A DNA stretch of 64,000 nt, taken from contig NC_087070.1 of NCBI RefSeq assembly GCF_963678635.1, forward strand, positions 37,203,109 to 37,267,108, in the 5' to 3' direction. This DNA comes from Symsagittifera roscoffensis. Taxonomy: Eukaryota; Xenacoelomorpha; Acoela; Convolutidae. The notes beneath the pieces were generated by a model. It was not told the origin of the DNA. It saw nothing but the letters and a program-made list of their open reading frames with translations, and ran no database searches. This document shows positions 20,117-29,819 of this stretch, in pieces (the first letter of the stretch is position 1; every line of letters starts with the position of its first letter). The position numbers were made by a program, and so were the translations under genes.

Positions 20117-23002
20117 ATGAGTCTAGACAAGTCAAGGATACCAAAACGAGGTAATAGCTCTAGGAAATTCATACCTGAAAAGCAAAGAAAAACGATGACC
20201 GATCCTTTTGTGGATTGGATCAAACGATCTCGGACCGACAAAGGGGAGACGGTTTCAGGCAGAATGGTTGAAACAAGGAGTCAGAAGACCTCAGAAGAGC
20301 GAAAACCTATGTTAGAAGTGGAGGTCCATACGGACCAGGCCATGAATGAGAGCCAGGAAGTACATGGCCTGGAAGGGAGAGGCAGAAGGCTGGCGAGTGA
20401 ATCTACTCCGGTAGAACAGGGCCAAGATATTGCCACTTCCACCGGGACATTGGATCGAGAGGAGATGTCGGAACTGTCCGACATCTCAACTGAAATAGCG
20501 GCAACTAGAAGATCTCCAACAGACAACACTATGACGGCAGGCGGAACTGAGAAACAAACAACGTCATCATCGTTCTCAGAAAGAATGAGGAACACCTTAG
20601 GAAACATCTTCCCATTCACCATGGGAGGAGGCGCAGGAAATGAAGGTGAATCCCAGGAAGAAGAGGACGAAGAAGAGCAAGGGGACTTTGGGTCTCAAGG
20701 CAGCCTCAATAGTTTGACCCAGGAGAATGAGGCATACGTCGGAAGAGAGACTGGAACCATGGACAAATTTGGTGTGGTGACAACGATAAGCAAAGAGGCA
20801 AACACACCGGGCCAGTCAAGAGGCTTCACGATTATGACAAATTCAGAGCCGCAAACTGGAGAGAGTAGGAACAGAGGGCTAGGCAACGCATTGGCGAATC
20901 CTGAGGTGGATAATGAAAAGACGTCGAGGCAGAGAGTCAAGGCCCGGATCTCGACCAGCACGAAGCTACCTGGGACCGACAGGGTTACACCACCACTAGT
21001 GACGCCACTCGTGGATAACGGGGCAGCACTAGAGGAAGCCTTAAACAACATAGTGGGCAGTTTAGGAGAACAAAATGAACAGATGTCCATAAGAATGAGT
21101 GAACTAGAAAGAGCAGTTCACATTGAAAGAGAAAGACTGCGGGAAGAAATAAACCGCAATAGACAAGAAGTTGGCAGGAGCGAAAAACGCTTGAAAGAAA
21201 GAACGGACGAGCATATGGCAAAGAACTGGTCGCGAATGACAAGAGAGGCGGAACAGCGAGAGTTACGCTTTAGGGACGACATTGAGAAGTTAAGAATTCA
21301 GCAAGAGCAGTCTCTTGGGACTCTTGACACAAAGATAGACGCGATGATGGAGAGGCGAACTCAGGCTATCATGGATAGGTTGGACGGGCTACTAAGCAGC
21401 AAGAGTGGACCAAAAGAAGGAGAACCGAACTCGGGAGGTCCCAGCAGGGAACCGAGGGTGAACTTCAATGAACATCAAATGAGGAAGACGTATGGATCCA
21501 CTAGAGGCAGGGGCAGTTCATCAGGCTATGCCACAAGGGGTAATGGAGCATGGGGCCCGAACAGTAGAACAAGTTCAACGGGGAACAGACAGACCTCTAA
21601 TGAACGACCAACGCAAGGCACACATGCGACGGGGAGAAGTGATTCCGGTAACAGGGGACATGCAAGCCCGGGGAGGAGTCATGTGGGCCAAGAGGGAAAC
21701 ACTCACGGCGATCCGGATTGCAGGGATGCACCGCAGACAGAGCCTTTGACAAGGTGTGAGGACACTCAGGCGGGACACTCAAGGGATGCTACGGCAATGG
21801 ACACAGCCTTTGAACCCCTAAACAGGTCTTTGGAGACAATCCTTACAAGGTTATCCAGAACTAATGAACGCAGTGAGAAGTCCAGAAGTGTCTTTAAGAA
21901 ACCAAGATGCTATAAAGATGAATCTGATGGCTGTATTGATACCTGGATAGAGGTAATGAAGCTGCATTTTGAGGAAGAGGAATTGTCGGAGAGACAGGAA
22001 TGCAGTGCGCTCACCAGCAACTTGGAAGGGACAGCCCTGAACTGTGTCATGGCCAAGAAGCAATATCAGCGTGACACAGCTGAGAAAATCTTCGAGATCT
22101 TGTTAAACCGTTTCGGATCAGGGGTGCAGGGGCACCAAGCGATGATGCGCTTCGAGAAATGGAGGCAACGAGAAGATGAAACGATAGACAAGTTTCTCGA
22201 TGACTTGGAAATGCTGAGAAGACGCAGCCAACCGGATGAGTCAAACCGAAGGATGAACCTGGCCGTAGCCTCAAATTTCATCGATGCTGTGAAGAATGAT
22301 GAACTTCGAACGATGCTAGCAACGCATTACACACCACTATCAACCAATGCGCCAACACCAGAGGAGTTGAGGCTCAAGTCAAAAGAGTATCTTTTGTTGA
22401 AACCTCCTTCAAGATCTGGATACTACAAGAACAATTATGGCAAATAAAACAAAGGACCAGCAAACCAAGGGAACAATTGGTACAAACCGAGGGATGATAT
22501 GGACAAGAGACGCTCTTGTGCCAATTGCAGTTCAACGGACCATCATGTGTCAGCATGCCCAGCTTACAAACAAGGCATGAAAGCAATAGGCTTTAGCCTC
22601 GAGGACGAAGATGCGTCAGAATTGGACCATGAGGAGTTCATGAGAGGAGTAATTGCGAATTTCGGCCCGAGGTGTTTCTTTTGCAACTTGGAAGGTCATT
22701 TTAAATCAGATTGTCCGCAATTCTGGGATGCAGTGGCAGACATCAAGCATCCAAGACATGAAGAAGCTTTGTCAGGAGTGAAAGCCAGCAAGGCTCGACT
22801 TTCGAGTGAAGCAGAGGCACGCAGAAAGGATAAACCTCAAGAGCTGGCGGCAAAGAAAATGCAAGCGGTAACAGAGGAGACACGTGAACCGGAACCAGCT
22901 ACTGCGGCTGATGACTTCAAGATCGATTATAGGGCAGCCGCGAGGGATGCTCTAAATAGGGTGCAGCAGGAACTGGTGACGAAAGAGATCGAACAAAAGT
23001 GA
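20117..23002 (+). pseudogene. gag: Gag, copy B (one internal stop)
   Basis: Structural protein forming the virus-like particle and binding element RNA. ATG at 20117. Long Ser/Glu/Gly-rich N-terminus; coiled coil at about residues 300-430 (LEEALNNIV to DRLDGLL); low-complexity Gly/Asn/Arg region; capsid (retrotransposon gag) domain at about residues 590-750 (TWIEVMKLHF, LTSNLEGTA, FEKWRQREDETIDKFLDDL). TAA at 22445-22447 interrupts the frame. It continues in the same frame to two CCHC zinc knuckles, CANCSSTDHHVSAC and CFFCNLEGHFKSDC, and ends at TGA 23000-23002. The stop falls between capsid and nucleocapsid. Copy A has no gag for comparison. Gag is unusually long for the family, about 960 codons. 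Confidence 0.8.
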
Positions 23003-24393
23003 GACTTGAACTGGAGAATGAGAAACTTAAGGAGCAACTGAATACCTTCGAAGCGACGGAGTTTGAAGAAACTAAAGCACCAAGCAGTTTGAGCATGAAA
23101 CTTAATGTGATCTCCGGTCAGAGGTTCGGCGTGGTGCCGCAAGGAAGCAAGATACAGTCGATAATCTCAGTGGCTGGACATCAGGTGATCAGAAATCTGA
23201 GTGAACCATCCGAGTTCACTTTGATGCATTTGGACACATATGCGGATTATCTGAGGCAGGTGGAGCCACGCACCGAGTCGAGAGCCGTGCGAGCACTACT
23301 AATGACGGGTGGCCCTCGCATGAAGAAATTTCATGGACGCTACCTAGAGGTCTATGGGCCGTATCAAGTGATGCTGAAGGTGGATTGAATCAGTATCTAC
23401 ACCAGGACTTATGTAACAACAGATGATGACCAAATGGGGCAAATCTATTTGGGTGAAGAGGAACTCAAAGTCCGCAGGATAGGCCATGACGCCATGATGG
23501 AACAAGACGCAGTACACATTGGGTATGAAGCAGATGCGACCGCACATCTGCTCGACACCAACGGAACAAAAATCGGAGTCACAGGGCTTCTGGGCACAGG
23601 AGCGGTAGTGAGTGTGATGCCGATAAAAACTTGGGAAAGAATGGGCTTCACGCGGGAAGATCTAATTCCAACGAATCTCCGACTGGCCGCCGTCAATCGA
23701 GGAGCTATCTACGTGGCCGGAAGAACACCAATAACGGTCCTCCACATGGGAGGACGGGATCTTTGGATGAGCTTCCTGGTGGTAGAGAATTTGGACGACG
23801 CCGACCAATTCATCTTGGGCAGAGATTTTGTCAGGAATTTTGACGTGATGATTGAATTGAACAACGGTCTGATACGGATTAGAAACCCGGACCGGAAGTA
23901 TGTTAAGAGACCAATTAATAGGATAAAAACAGACGAAAACAAGGTACCAATTTTTTTGGATAGAAAAGTAAAACTACAACCAGGACAAGCTGTGGTAGCA
24001 ATTTTTAGAATGAGAAATTTGAATTCGTTAAGTGATAGTAAACAGGTTTGCTTAGTACCGAATCCAAATAGTCAGAGTTCGGTGATTTTAGGCCGGAGCT
24101 TCTCGGTAACGCGAAACGGACTGTGTGTCAGTGTGTTGTTGAACACACTGGTCACCACGGTTTCAATCCAGCGTGGAAAGAAGCTTAGCTACGCTTTGCC
24201 GATGAGGACCGTCTATGCGGAGACACAAAACTTGAAAGAATATAGTGTGAAAAACTGTCCTTATCATGCCAATAAAGAAAAAATTTTAAAGAGGATTAAT
24301 GAATTAAAATCTATTCATAAATTGTTTTCAATGAAATCCGAAACGGACGACGGCTTATCAAGCTGCTCGAATTTTCCGGAACGCCCCTCGTAA
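22999..24393 (+). pseudogene. pol: Aspartic protease region of Pol, copy B
   Basis: Frame -1 to Gag, overlapping its stop; no start codon is needed if expressed by frameshifting. A retropepsin-like region follows a TGA at 23386-23388. The active-site motif reads LLGTGAVVSVM (Gly codon GGC at 23593-23595) where the family has L(L/I)D(T/S)GA, so the catalytic Asp is lost. The later ILGRDF motif is present. The frame stops at TAA 24391-24393 and reopens in the same frame into RT. The product would be an inactive protease in this copy. Confidence 0.75.
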
Positions 24394-25617
24394 TATGAAC
24401 TAGAATCTGACAAACCGGTTATGCCAGAGATAGAACATTTAAAAGGGAAAATAGGTGAGGGAGATTTCGAAAAATTGCGGGACCTCCTAAATCGGAACGC
24501 AGATGTATTTTCAAAACATAAGGCGGATATCGGTTGCTGTCATTTCGTCGAACACGAAATCGAACTAGAAGAGGCCGCCGTTCCCCATAGGGAAGGCGCA
24601 AGGCGAATGACGCCACACAAATCGGAAGCGTGCCGAGCGGAAATAGAAATGTTGCTTGAATACGACATGAAAGAACCCTCGAAATCGCCATGGGCTTGCG
24701 GGGTAGTAATGGCGAAAAAGAAAGGGGGGCAGCTTAGATTTTGTTGCGACTTTCGTTACTTGAACGCGGTAACGATAAAAGATGCGTACCCGATACCGCG
24801 AATAGACGAGAGCCCATCTAAGCTTGGTGATGCCAAGTTCTTCACCACATTGGACTTAGGTTCTGCCTTCAGGCAGGTCCCTCTGCGGAAGAAGGACAGA
24901 GAGAAAACCGGATTCGCGTGCGAATTGGGATTGTACCAGTGGAAGAGGATGCCCTTCGGCTTGTGCAATGCAACGGCCATTTTTCAAAGACTGATGGCTC
25001 AGGCTTTGACGAGAGTGACCAAGAAGTACGGGAATCTCGTGATGTGTTACGTGGATGACGTAGTCATAGCGACACCGACCCTGGAAGACCACATTGATAG
25101 ACTCGATGAGGTCTTTGGATGCATGAAAAGAGCAGGATTGAAGTGCAAACCATCGAAATGTGAAATCCTTAGGGTTTCGATAAAGTACCTGGGAAGAATG
25201 GTGGATAGGCATGGTGTGAGGCCGGACCCGGAAGCAGTGGAAGCAGTACTGACAAGGAAAGCTCCCAGAACGGACACACAGCTCCTGAGCTTCCTGGGGT
25301 TTGCCAATTACTACCGGGAATTCATAAAAGGATATACGGACAAGGTGTACCCGATGCAGAAGCTGATGCGCAACAAGGGTAAAAAGTTCGAATGGAACGA
25401 TGAGGCACAGGTTGCTTTCGAGAACTTAAAGCGGGAACTGTGCGAAGCGCCAGTGCTAGGCATGCCTACAGAAAAGGGCATGTATGTTCTTGACACAGAC
25501 GCATCGGTAGTGGCCATCTCAGGAATATTGCATCAAGAGCAAGAATGGAATGGAAGAACAGTTCTCCGTCCCATTGCATACGGCAGCAAGGTCTTCAGTG
25601 ACACAGAGATGAAATAA
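24394..25617 (+). CDS. pol: Reverse transcriptase domain of Pol, copy B
   Basis: RNA-dependent DNA polymerase. Recognisable RT blocks in order: SPWACGVVMAKKKGG, LRFCCDFRYLNAVT, AYPIPRID, FTTLDLGSAFRQVPL, GLYQWKRMPFGLCNA, YVDDVV (catalytic Asp pair at 25054-25059), KYLGRMV and the LLSFLGFANYYREFI thumb. The beginning of RNase H (VLDTDASVVAISGIL) is in the same frame. It is opened by read-through of TAA 24391-24393 and ends at TAA 25615-25617, where one base turns a probable Tyr codon (K-Y-G-A-P-K-A-E in relatives) into a stop. All visible RT catalytic residues are intact. Typical Ty3/gypsy. Confidence 0.9.
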   Translation, partial: YELESDKPVMPEIEHLKGKIGEGDFEKLRDLLNRNADVFSKHKADIGCCHFVEHEIELEEAAVPHREGARRMTPHKSEACRAEIEMLLEYDMKEPSKSPWACGVVMAKKKGGQLRFCCDFRYLNAVTIKDAYPIPRIDESPSKLGDAKFFTTLDLGSAFRQVPLRKKDREKTGFACELGLYQWKRMPFGLCNATAIFQRLMAQALTRVTKKYGNLVMCYVDDVVIATPTLEDHIDRLDEVFGCMKRAGLKCKPSKCEILRVSIKYLGRMVDRHGVRPDPEAVEAVLTRKAPRTDTQLLSFLGFANYYREFIKGYTDKVYPMQKLMRNKGKKFEWNDEAQVAFENLKRELCEAPVLGMPTEKGMYVLDTDASVVAISGILHQEQEWNGRTVLRPIAYGSKVFSDTEMK

Positions 25618-26013
25618 GGCGCACCAAAAGCAGAATTGTTTGCAGTAGTCACCTTCGTGGAAAAGTACCGTGCATACTTGGGGAGCGCTCCCTTCAAGTT
25701 ACGCGTGGACAACAGAGCGTTATCCTGGTTGAAGACCTACTCGATGGATCAGAGTTATATTGGCAGATGGATAGTAAGATTGGATGGCAACCATATGATA
25801 ATTGAACATAGGATGCGTGATAAACACCAGAATGCTGACAGCCTCATCAAGAAAACTGAGTTCTATGAAAGATTGGAGCAGAAGCAGGCCAATCAGGCGG
25901 AAATAAAGGAGGGATTCTCGTTTTTGGACAAAGAAACTTATGAAGCGCTTCCCTTAACGAGATGGTTGGATAAGTCTGGACATCCATTCCAGGGCATCCA
26001 GAGTTACCTGTAG
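25618..26013 (+). pseudogene. pol: RNase H C-terminal part of Pol, copy B
   Basis: Same frame as RT after the stop. GAPKAELFAVVTFVEKYRAYL holds the RNase H Glu; VDNRALSWL is the third acidic block; DKHQNADSL is the final His/Asp block. The domain removes element RNA from RNA-DNA hybrids. The frame changes near 25990 and this reading ends at TAG 26011-26013. Confidence 0.8.
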
Positions 26014-26857
26014 AGAAAGCAGCCGAGATAAAGATCCTATCCAGGGAGGACCCGGTCCCCTTGGATCTGTTGCTGCGCTCGAATCTGGTCCAGCAAGAAC
26101 TCTCTCGCATGAACATAAACAGCCTCTCATTATTGGATAAAACGGTGCAGGTCACACCGCAAATGATGCGGATGCTGGGTGGATTGTTAGAAAGAGAAGT
26201 GACCAGAGATGACCCCGAGTGGACAGCAGCAGTGGCATCGCTAACAGTCCGTGAGAAGGTGAAGATCATGCCGTCCAGACGACAGCACGCAGAGAACGAG
26301 AGGGATTGTAGGACAATAGTTCAGCAACTAGTATCCTCAATACCCCACGAGATTTTAACTAGTACTTCTTACGGACAGAAGGAACAGGGGAGCAGCAAGC
26401 GAAGGAAAACCGTCACCTTTGTGGACCAGGATAAGGAAGGTGAAAAGGTAGAACAAAATCTGCTGCAAAATTATTTGTCCGGTAAGATGAATGACGAGAA
26501 AAACCAGCGATCACAAGACCAACACCCGGGAATAGAAAGTTTGTCCGGGGAGTCTGAGATAGACGAGAAAATTCCTGATGAGAAACAGGACCTAGAGAAC
26601 AAGGTTTTGTCCGGGGAGTTCAGATGGATGCGAAGAAGGCACAGACATGATCTGGAGGGGCGTGCAGTCTCCAGCACAACCTCTTCGACGGACGAAACTC
26701 AGGAATGGACACCTATTCAGACAGGAACTCGAGCTCGGGGTCAGAACTGTCAGAACTAGCGATACACACGCTACTAGTGGAAACTCGGGCAAAGGACCTG
26801 GACAGAGAGGTGTACCAGGATCCTGACAGCGATCGCTACCTTATACCAAGCGAATGA
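26014..26857 (+). pseudogene. pol: Pol linker between RNase H and integrase, copy B
   Basis: About 280 codons of charged, low-complexity protein with repeated LSGK/LSGE motifs (near 26475, 26540, 26610). Two frame changes are needed to cross it (about 25990 and about 26700), then TGA at 26855-26857. Ty3/gypsy elements usually have a much shorter join here. No known domain is seen. Confidence 0.6.
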
Positions 26858-28021
26858 GTCTTTGACAACGCAGCGGATAACTTGGAGACGATAGCGGTAT
26901 CGAAACGTTCGATAAGTCTGTTGCCGCAGAAAGAGGTAGTCAGGACTGATCTTCAGCCGTTTAAACAAGAAACACAGCCGTTGGCGAAGATTTGGTGCGT
27001 TAAGATGGAAGAAGACACACACCAGCCTAATGAGCTGAATAGTCAGATGAGCCTCATGAAGACGTACTTGAAGGCGAGATACAGACTCTCGGATCTTCTC
27101 AGGGTGCAGAGAAATGATCGCATGACAAGCAACCTGAAAAGGTGGATCGAGAATGGTTCTCCGGATAAAGGGGACCTCGAGGAAGATAGTTATCGCATCC
27201 TGAGACAATACTTCATGCAGAAGGAAGGGAGGTTATATTTGAACAAGGACGGGATCGTGGCTTGCAAAAAAAGAGAGGAAGACAGAATCCTATACAAGTA
27301 TAACGCGATAGTGTTACCGCAACTCTATCAGACAGAACTATTATTCAGGTCACATGATCAGATGGGCCATCAGGGGATCGACAAAGTATATCAGAGGATC
27401 CTGAAGCGCTTTGAGTGGCCTGGAATGAAAAAGGCATGCGAGAAGTGGGTAACAGCATGTCTGTCATGCCAGCAGGTCAAAGATCCAAGGAAGTTGCGAT
27501 TTCCTTTACAGTCGATCGAGTCGTCTGAATTCAACGAGGTGGTGCAGATAGATCACCAAAAGATATGCATGACAGACAATGGTTATAATCAGGTGCTGGT
27601 CATGATAGATCATTTTACGAAGTATGCAGAGGCCGTGCCCTGCATAACTGCCTCGGCGGAAGAGACATGCGACCACCTGATCAATACGTGGATAGCAAGA
27701 CATGGTTGTCCGATGACGTTTCAATCAGATAATGGAACAGTTTTCGTAGGAGAGCTTACGAAAGAGCTTATGAGACGCTCACAGGTCGCTCAGGCTCACT
27801 CCACGACATACCACCCTCAGACGAATGGCTTAGTGGAAAGACAGAATAGGACGTTAGTGTCGATGCTGAGAGTATATTGTTCCAGGTACATGACCGATTG
27901 GGACAGATACCTTCCACAGGTGATGGGAGCATATAACAGCACGCAACACTCCACCACTGGAGTCAGTCCACACATGATGCTAACTGGACATGAAAAGTCC
28001 TTACCCTTAACCTTCTTCTAA
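26858..28021 (+). CDS. pol: Integrase of Pol, copy B
   Basis: Inserts element DNA into the host genome. Zinc-binding HHCC: HDQMGHQG then CLSCQQ. Catalytic core: first Asp in QIDHQ (27551-27553), second in QSDNGT (27728-27730), Glu in LVERQNR (27836-27838), with 35 residues between the last two, so DD35E is complete. The frame opens after TGA 26855-26857 and stops at TAA 28019-28021 (LTFF*PEYE, probably Tyr originally), then continues in the same frame. Confidence 0.9.
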   Translation, partial: VFDNAADNLETIAVSKRSISLLPQKEVVRTDLQPFKQETQPLAKIWCVKMEEDTHQPNELNSQMSLMKTYLKARYRLSDLLRVQRNDRMTSNLKRWIENGSPDKGDLEEDSYRILRQYFMQKEGRLYLNKDGIVACKKREEDRILYKYNAIVLPQLYQTELLFRSHDQMGHQGIDKVYQRILKRFEWPGMKKACEKWVTACLSCQQVKDPRKLRFPLQSIESSEFNEVVQIDHQKICMTDNGYNQVLVMIDHFTKYAEAVPCITASAEETCDHLINTWIARHGCPMTFQSDNGTVFVGELTKELMRRSQVAQAHSTTYHPQTNGLVERQNRTLVSMLRVYCSRYMTDWDRYLPQVMGAYNSTQHSTTGVSPHMMLTGHEKSLPLTFF

Positions 28022-29707
28022 CCAGAGTATGAGGGAAAGAAAACGTCCCCACAGGTCTACGTGAGGGATGTGATCAGACGCCAACAGGAGTTGAACGATT
28101 TGTGTAGACGAAATACTCAGCAGGCACAGGCAAGGCAGAGGAAAAGATTCGACAAGAAAGCAGCTGGTGCAAAGGCTTACTCGGTGGGAGACTACGTATG
28201 GGTATTTCAGAACGTTATGCCACCGAAAGGGACGAAAAAGCTCCTAAAAAAATGGAGGGGACCCTTCATGATTACAGAGGTGCACCAGGAGGGACGCTTT
28301 TATAGACTGAGTATTGGCCGAGCCGCCCACTACGAGAACATCAAGCCACACAATCCATCGACAGAAGACTGGTGTATACCTGCAGACATGGAGGAAGGGG
28401 ATTATCTAATTATGGATCCTGCTTGTGAGGTCAATGAAAAGGGCACCAGGGAGAAGAACGATGGAAACGAAGTCGTAGAGGAAGGTATGGATACACCGCT
28501 GGACCTGGATCCAAACGAGGAGATCGAAGCGGACGATGAAACCTTACCCTACGCAGAGGAAGAGTGGCAGGTTCCCAAACAGACAGAAGTTCCCAAGAAC
28601 TTGGAACCGGATCTTCCGTTCACGATACAGACTCGTCAGAAGAACGGGACGAGACCAAGAAAGAAATACAATCCTTACGGTGACGACTTTGTAGTGGATA
28701 AGATAGATCTGAAAAAGATAGTGGAGGAAGTAGTGGGTCTAGAGGAAATAACTGTGTCACAAGACATTGACATAGTCGATGATCACGACGATGAGTGGGT
28801 TGACGACTGGTCGAAACCCGAGGTAGAATTCGACGACGAGCAACAGCAGTCATATGAACAAGACTTGACGAACCTGCGCGTCTTAGAGTGGCTGAATGAA
28901 ACAACCTCGGATCCTGAGGAGACCAGTGTCACGATTCAAGACGTAGATCGTGAAAGCATGAAATACATCAAGACCGAACGAGATGATCCTTCCTGGGCTG
29001 CCCAGGAAGGACGACTACTCATTCCAGCTTCTAACCTCGACTTGATACCCGGTATGCGATCGACGGGGACGTCGATGGATATTTTTGTCCGGGGAGTGGG
29101 GGTAGGACTTACCCACACTGAAAACCTGATAATAAAAAAATTAAGAGTAGCAAGAGAAACAGGAGACTTAGAAGCAGAAACAGGCGAAGATCCTAACAAA
29201 CCTGACATAGGCAGGGTAGTTGAGTCATATTTTAACTTACCAAATGAATATTCAAGTAACATAATACTAACAGACAGTGATTTTATACTCACAAATAGAA
29301 CATGCGCGATAGCAGTCACGGCAGACATGAGTTTTAGGACAGCGTTAGCGGCAGATTTTAAGAGAGAATATAAAAACATAGAGTTCCTGTGGAAGCAACG
29401 ACCAGGAGTAGGGGGCGTAGCAGCGTTACCTCCGGCGGCGTCGCAGATACCGGGAAAATACTTATGCTTCCTGGTAACGAGGGCGACGGAGAAGCAGCAC
29501 GTGGACCCAGAGAACCTAGTCTTGTCCTTGACGAGGCTGAGGGACTTCCTTGTGGAAATGGACGTGAAGGAGCTCTCGTTTCCAGTGTACGATCCAAACA
29601 GAGGAAGACTGCATCCTCGGGAATTGTACGCGCTTGTGCACGTGATATTCTCTGATACGAATATACAAGTATATCTACATAAGAAATATTATTTAAGTAT
29701 AGGCTGA
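28022..29707 (+). CDS. pol: Integrase C-terminus fused to macro-like domain, copy B
   Basis: One open frame: a post-integrase GPY/F-like module (KKLLKKWRGPFMITEV...GRAAHYENIKPH), an acidic linker (about 28430-29040, many Asp/Glu), then 220 residues ending at TGA 29705-29707. The last 130 residues (about 29300-29690) follow small macro domains: CAIAVTADMS, ALAADFKREY, GKYLCFLVTRATEKQ, PENLVLSLTRL, ELSFPVYDPNRGRL, NIQVYLH. Macro domains bind or hydrolyse ADP-ribose and related groups. Here the glycine-rich loop and catalytic Asp of TARG1-type enzymes are not seen, so activity is doubtful. With the copy A counterpart this is the only segment open in both copies. No macro domain is standard in Ty3/gypsy Pol. 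Confidence 0.65.
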   Translation, partial: PEYEGKKTSPQVYVRDVIRRQQELNDLCRRNTQQAQARQRKRFDKKAAGAKAYSVGDYVWVFQNVMPPKGTKKLLKKWRGPFMITEVHQEGRFYRLSIGRAAHYENIKPHNPSTEDWCIPADMEEGDYLIMDPACEVNEKGTREKNDGNEVVEEGMDTPLDLDPNEEIEADDETLPYAEEEWQVPKQTEVPKNLEPDLPFTIQTRQKNGTRPRKKYNPYGDDFVVDKIDLKKIVEEVVGLEEITVSQDIDIVDDHDDEWVDDWSKPEVEFDDEQQQSYEQDLTNLRVLEWLNETTSDPEETSVTIQDVDRESMKYIKTERDDPSWAAQEGRLLIPASNLDLIPGMRSTGTSMDIFVRGVGVGLTHTENLIIKKLRVARETGDLEAETGEDPNKPDIGRVVESYFNLPNEYSSNIILTDSDFILTNRTCAIAVTADMSFRTALAADFKREYKNIEFLWKQRPGVGGVAALPPAASQIPGKYLCFLVTRATEKQHVDPENLVLSLTRLRDFLVEMDVKELSFPVYDPNRGRLHPRELYALVHVIFSDTNIQVYLHKKYYLSIG

Positions 29708-29754
29708 GTGACGTGCGAGAGGGTGTTAGGCCAAAGACTAAGTTGTATGTAATA

Positions 29755-29789
29755 TGTGTTATGTTATGTTATGTTATGTTATGTTATGT
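29755..29789 (+). repeat. (ATGTT)n microsatellite
   Basis: About six tandem ATGTT units between the macro-like and SGNH ORFs of copy B. Absent from copy A, where a deletion at a GAGTGAC repeat removed it. It creates a spurious MCYVMLCYVML start for the next ORF. Confidence 0.85.
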
Positions 29790-29819
29790 GTTAGGTTATT
29801 AAGATCATGGATAAGTAGC

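Noticed and set aside
29754..29819. ATG at 29754 as start of the SGNH ORF
   Set aside because: The first 20 codons are ATGTT microsatellite; the ATG at 29820 is more plausible.
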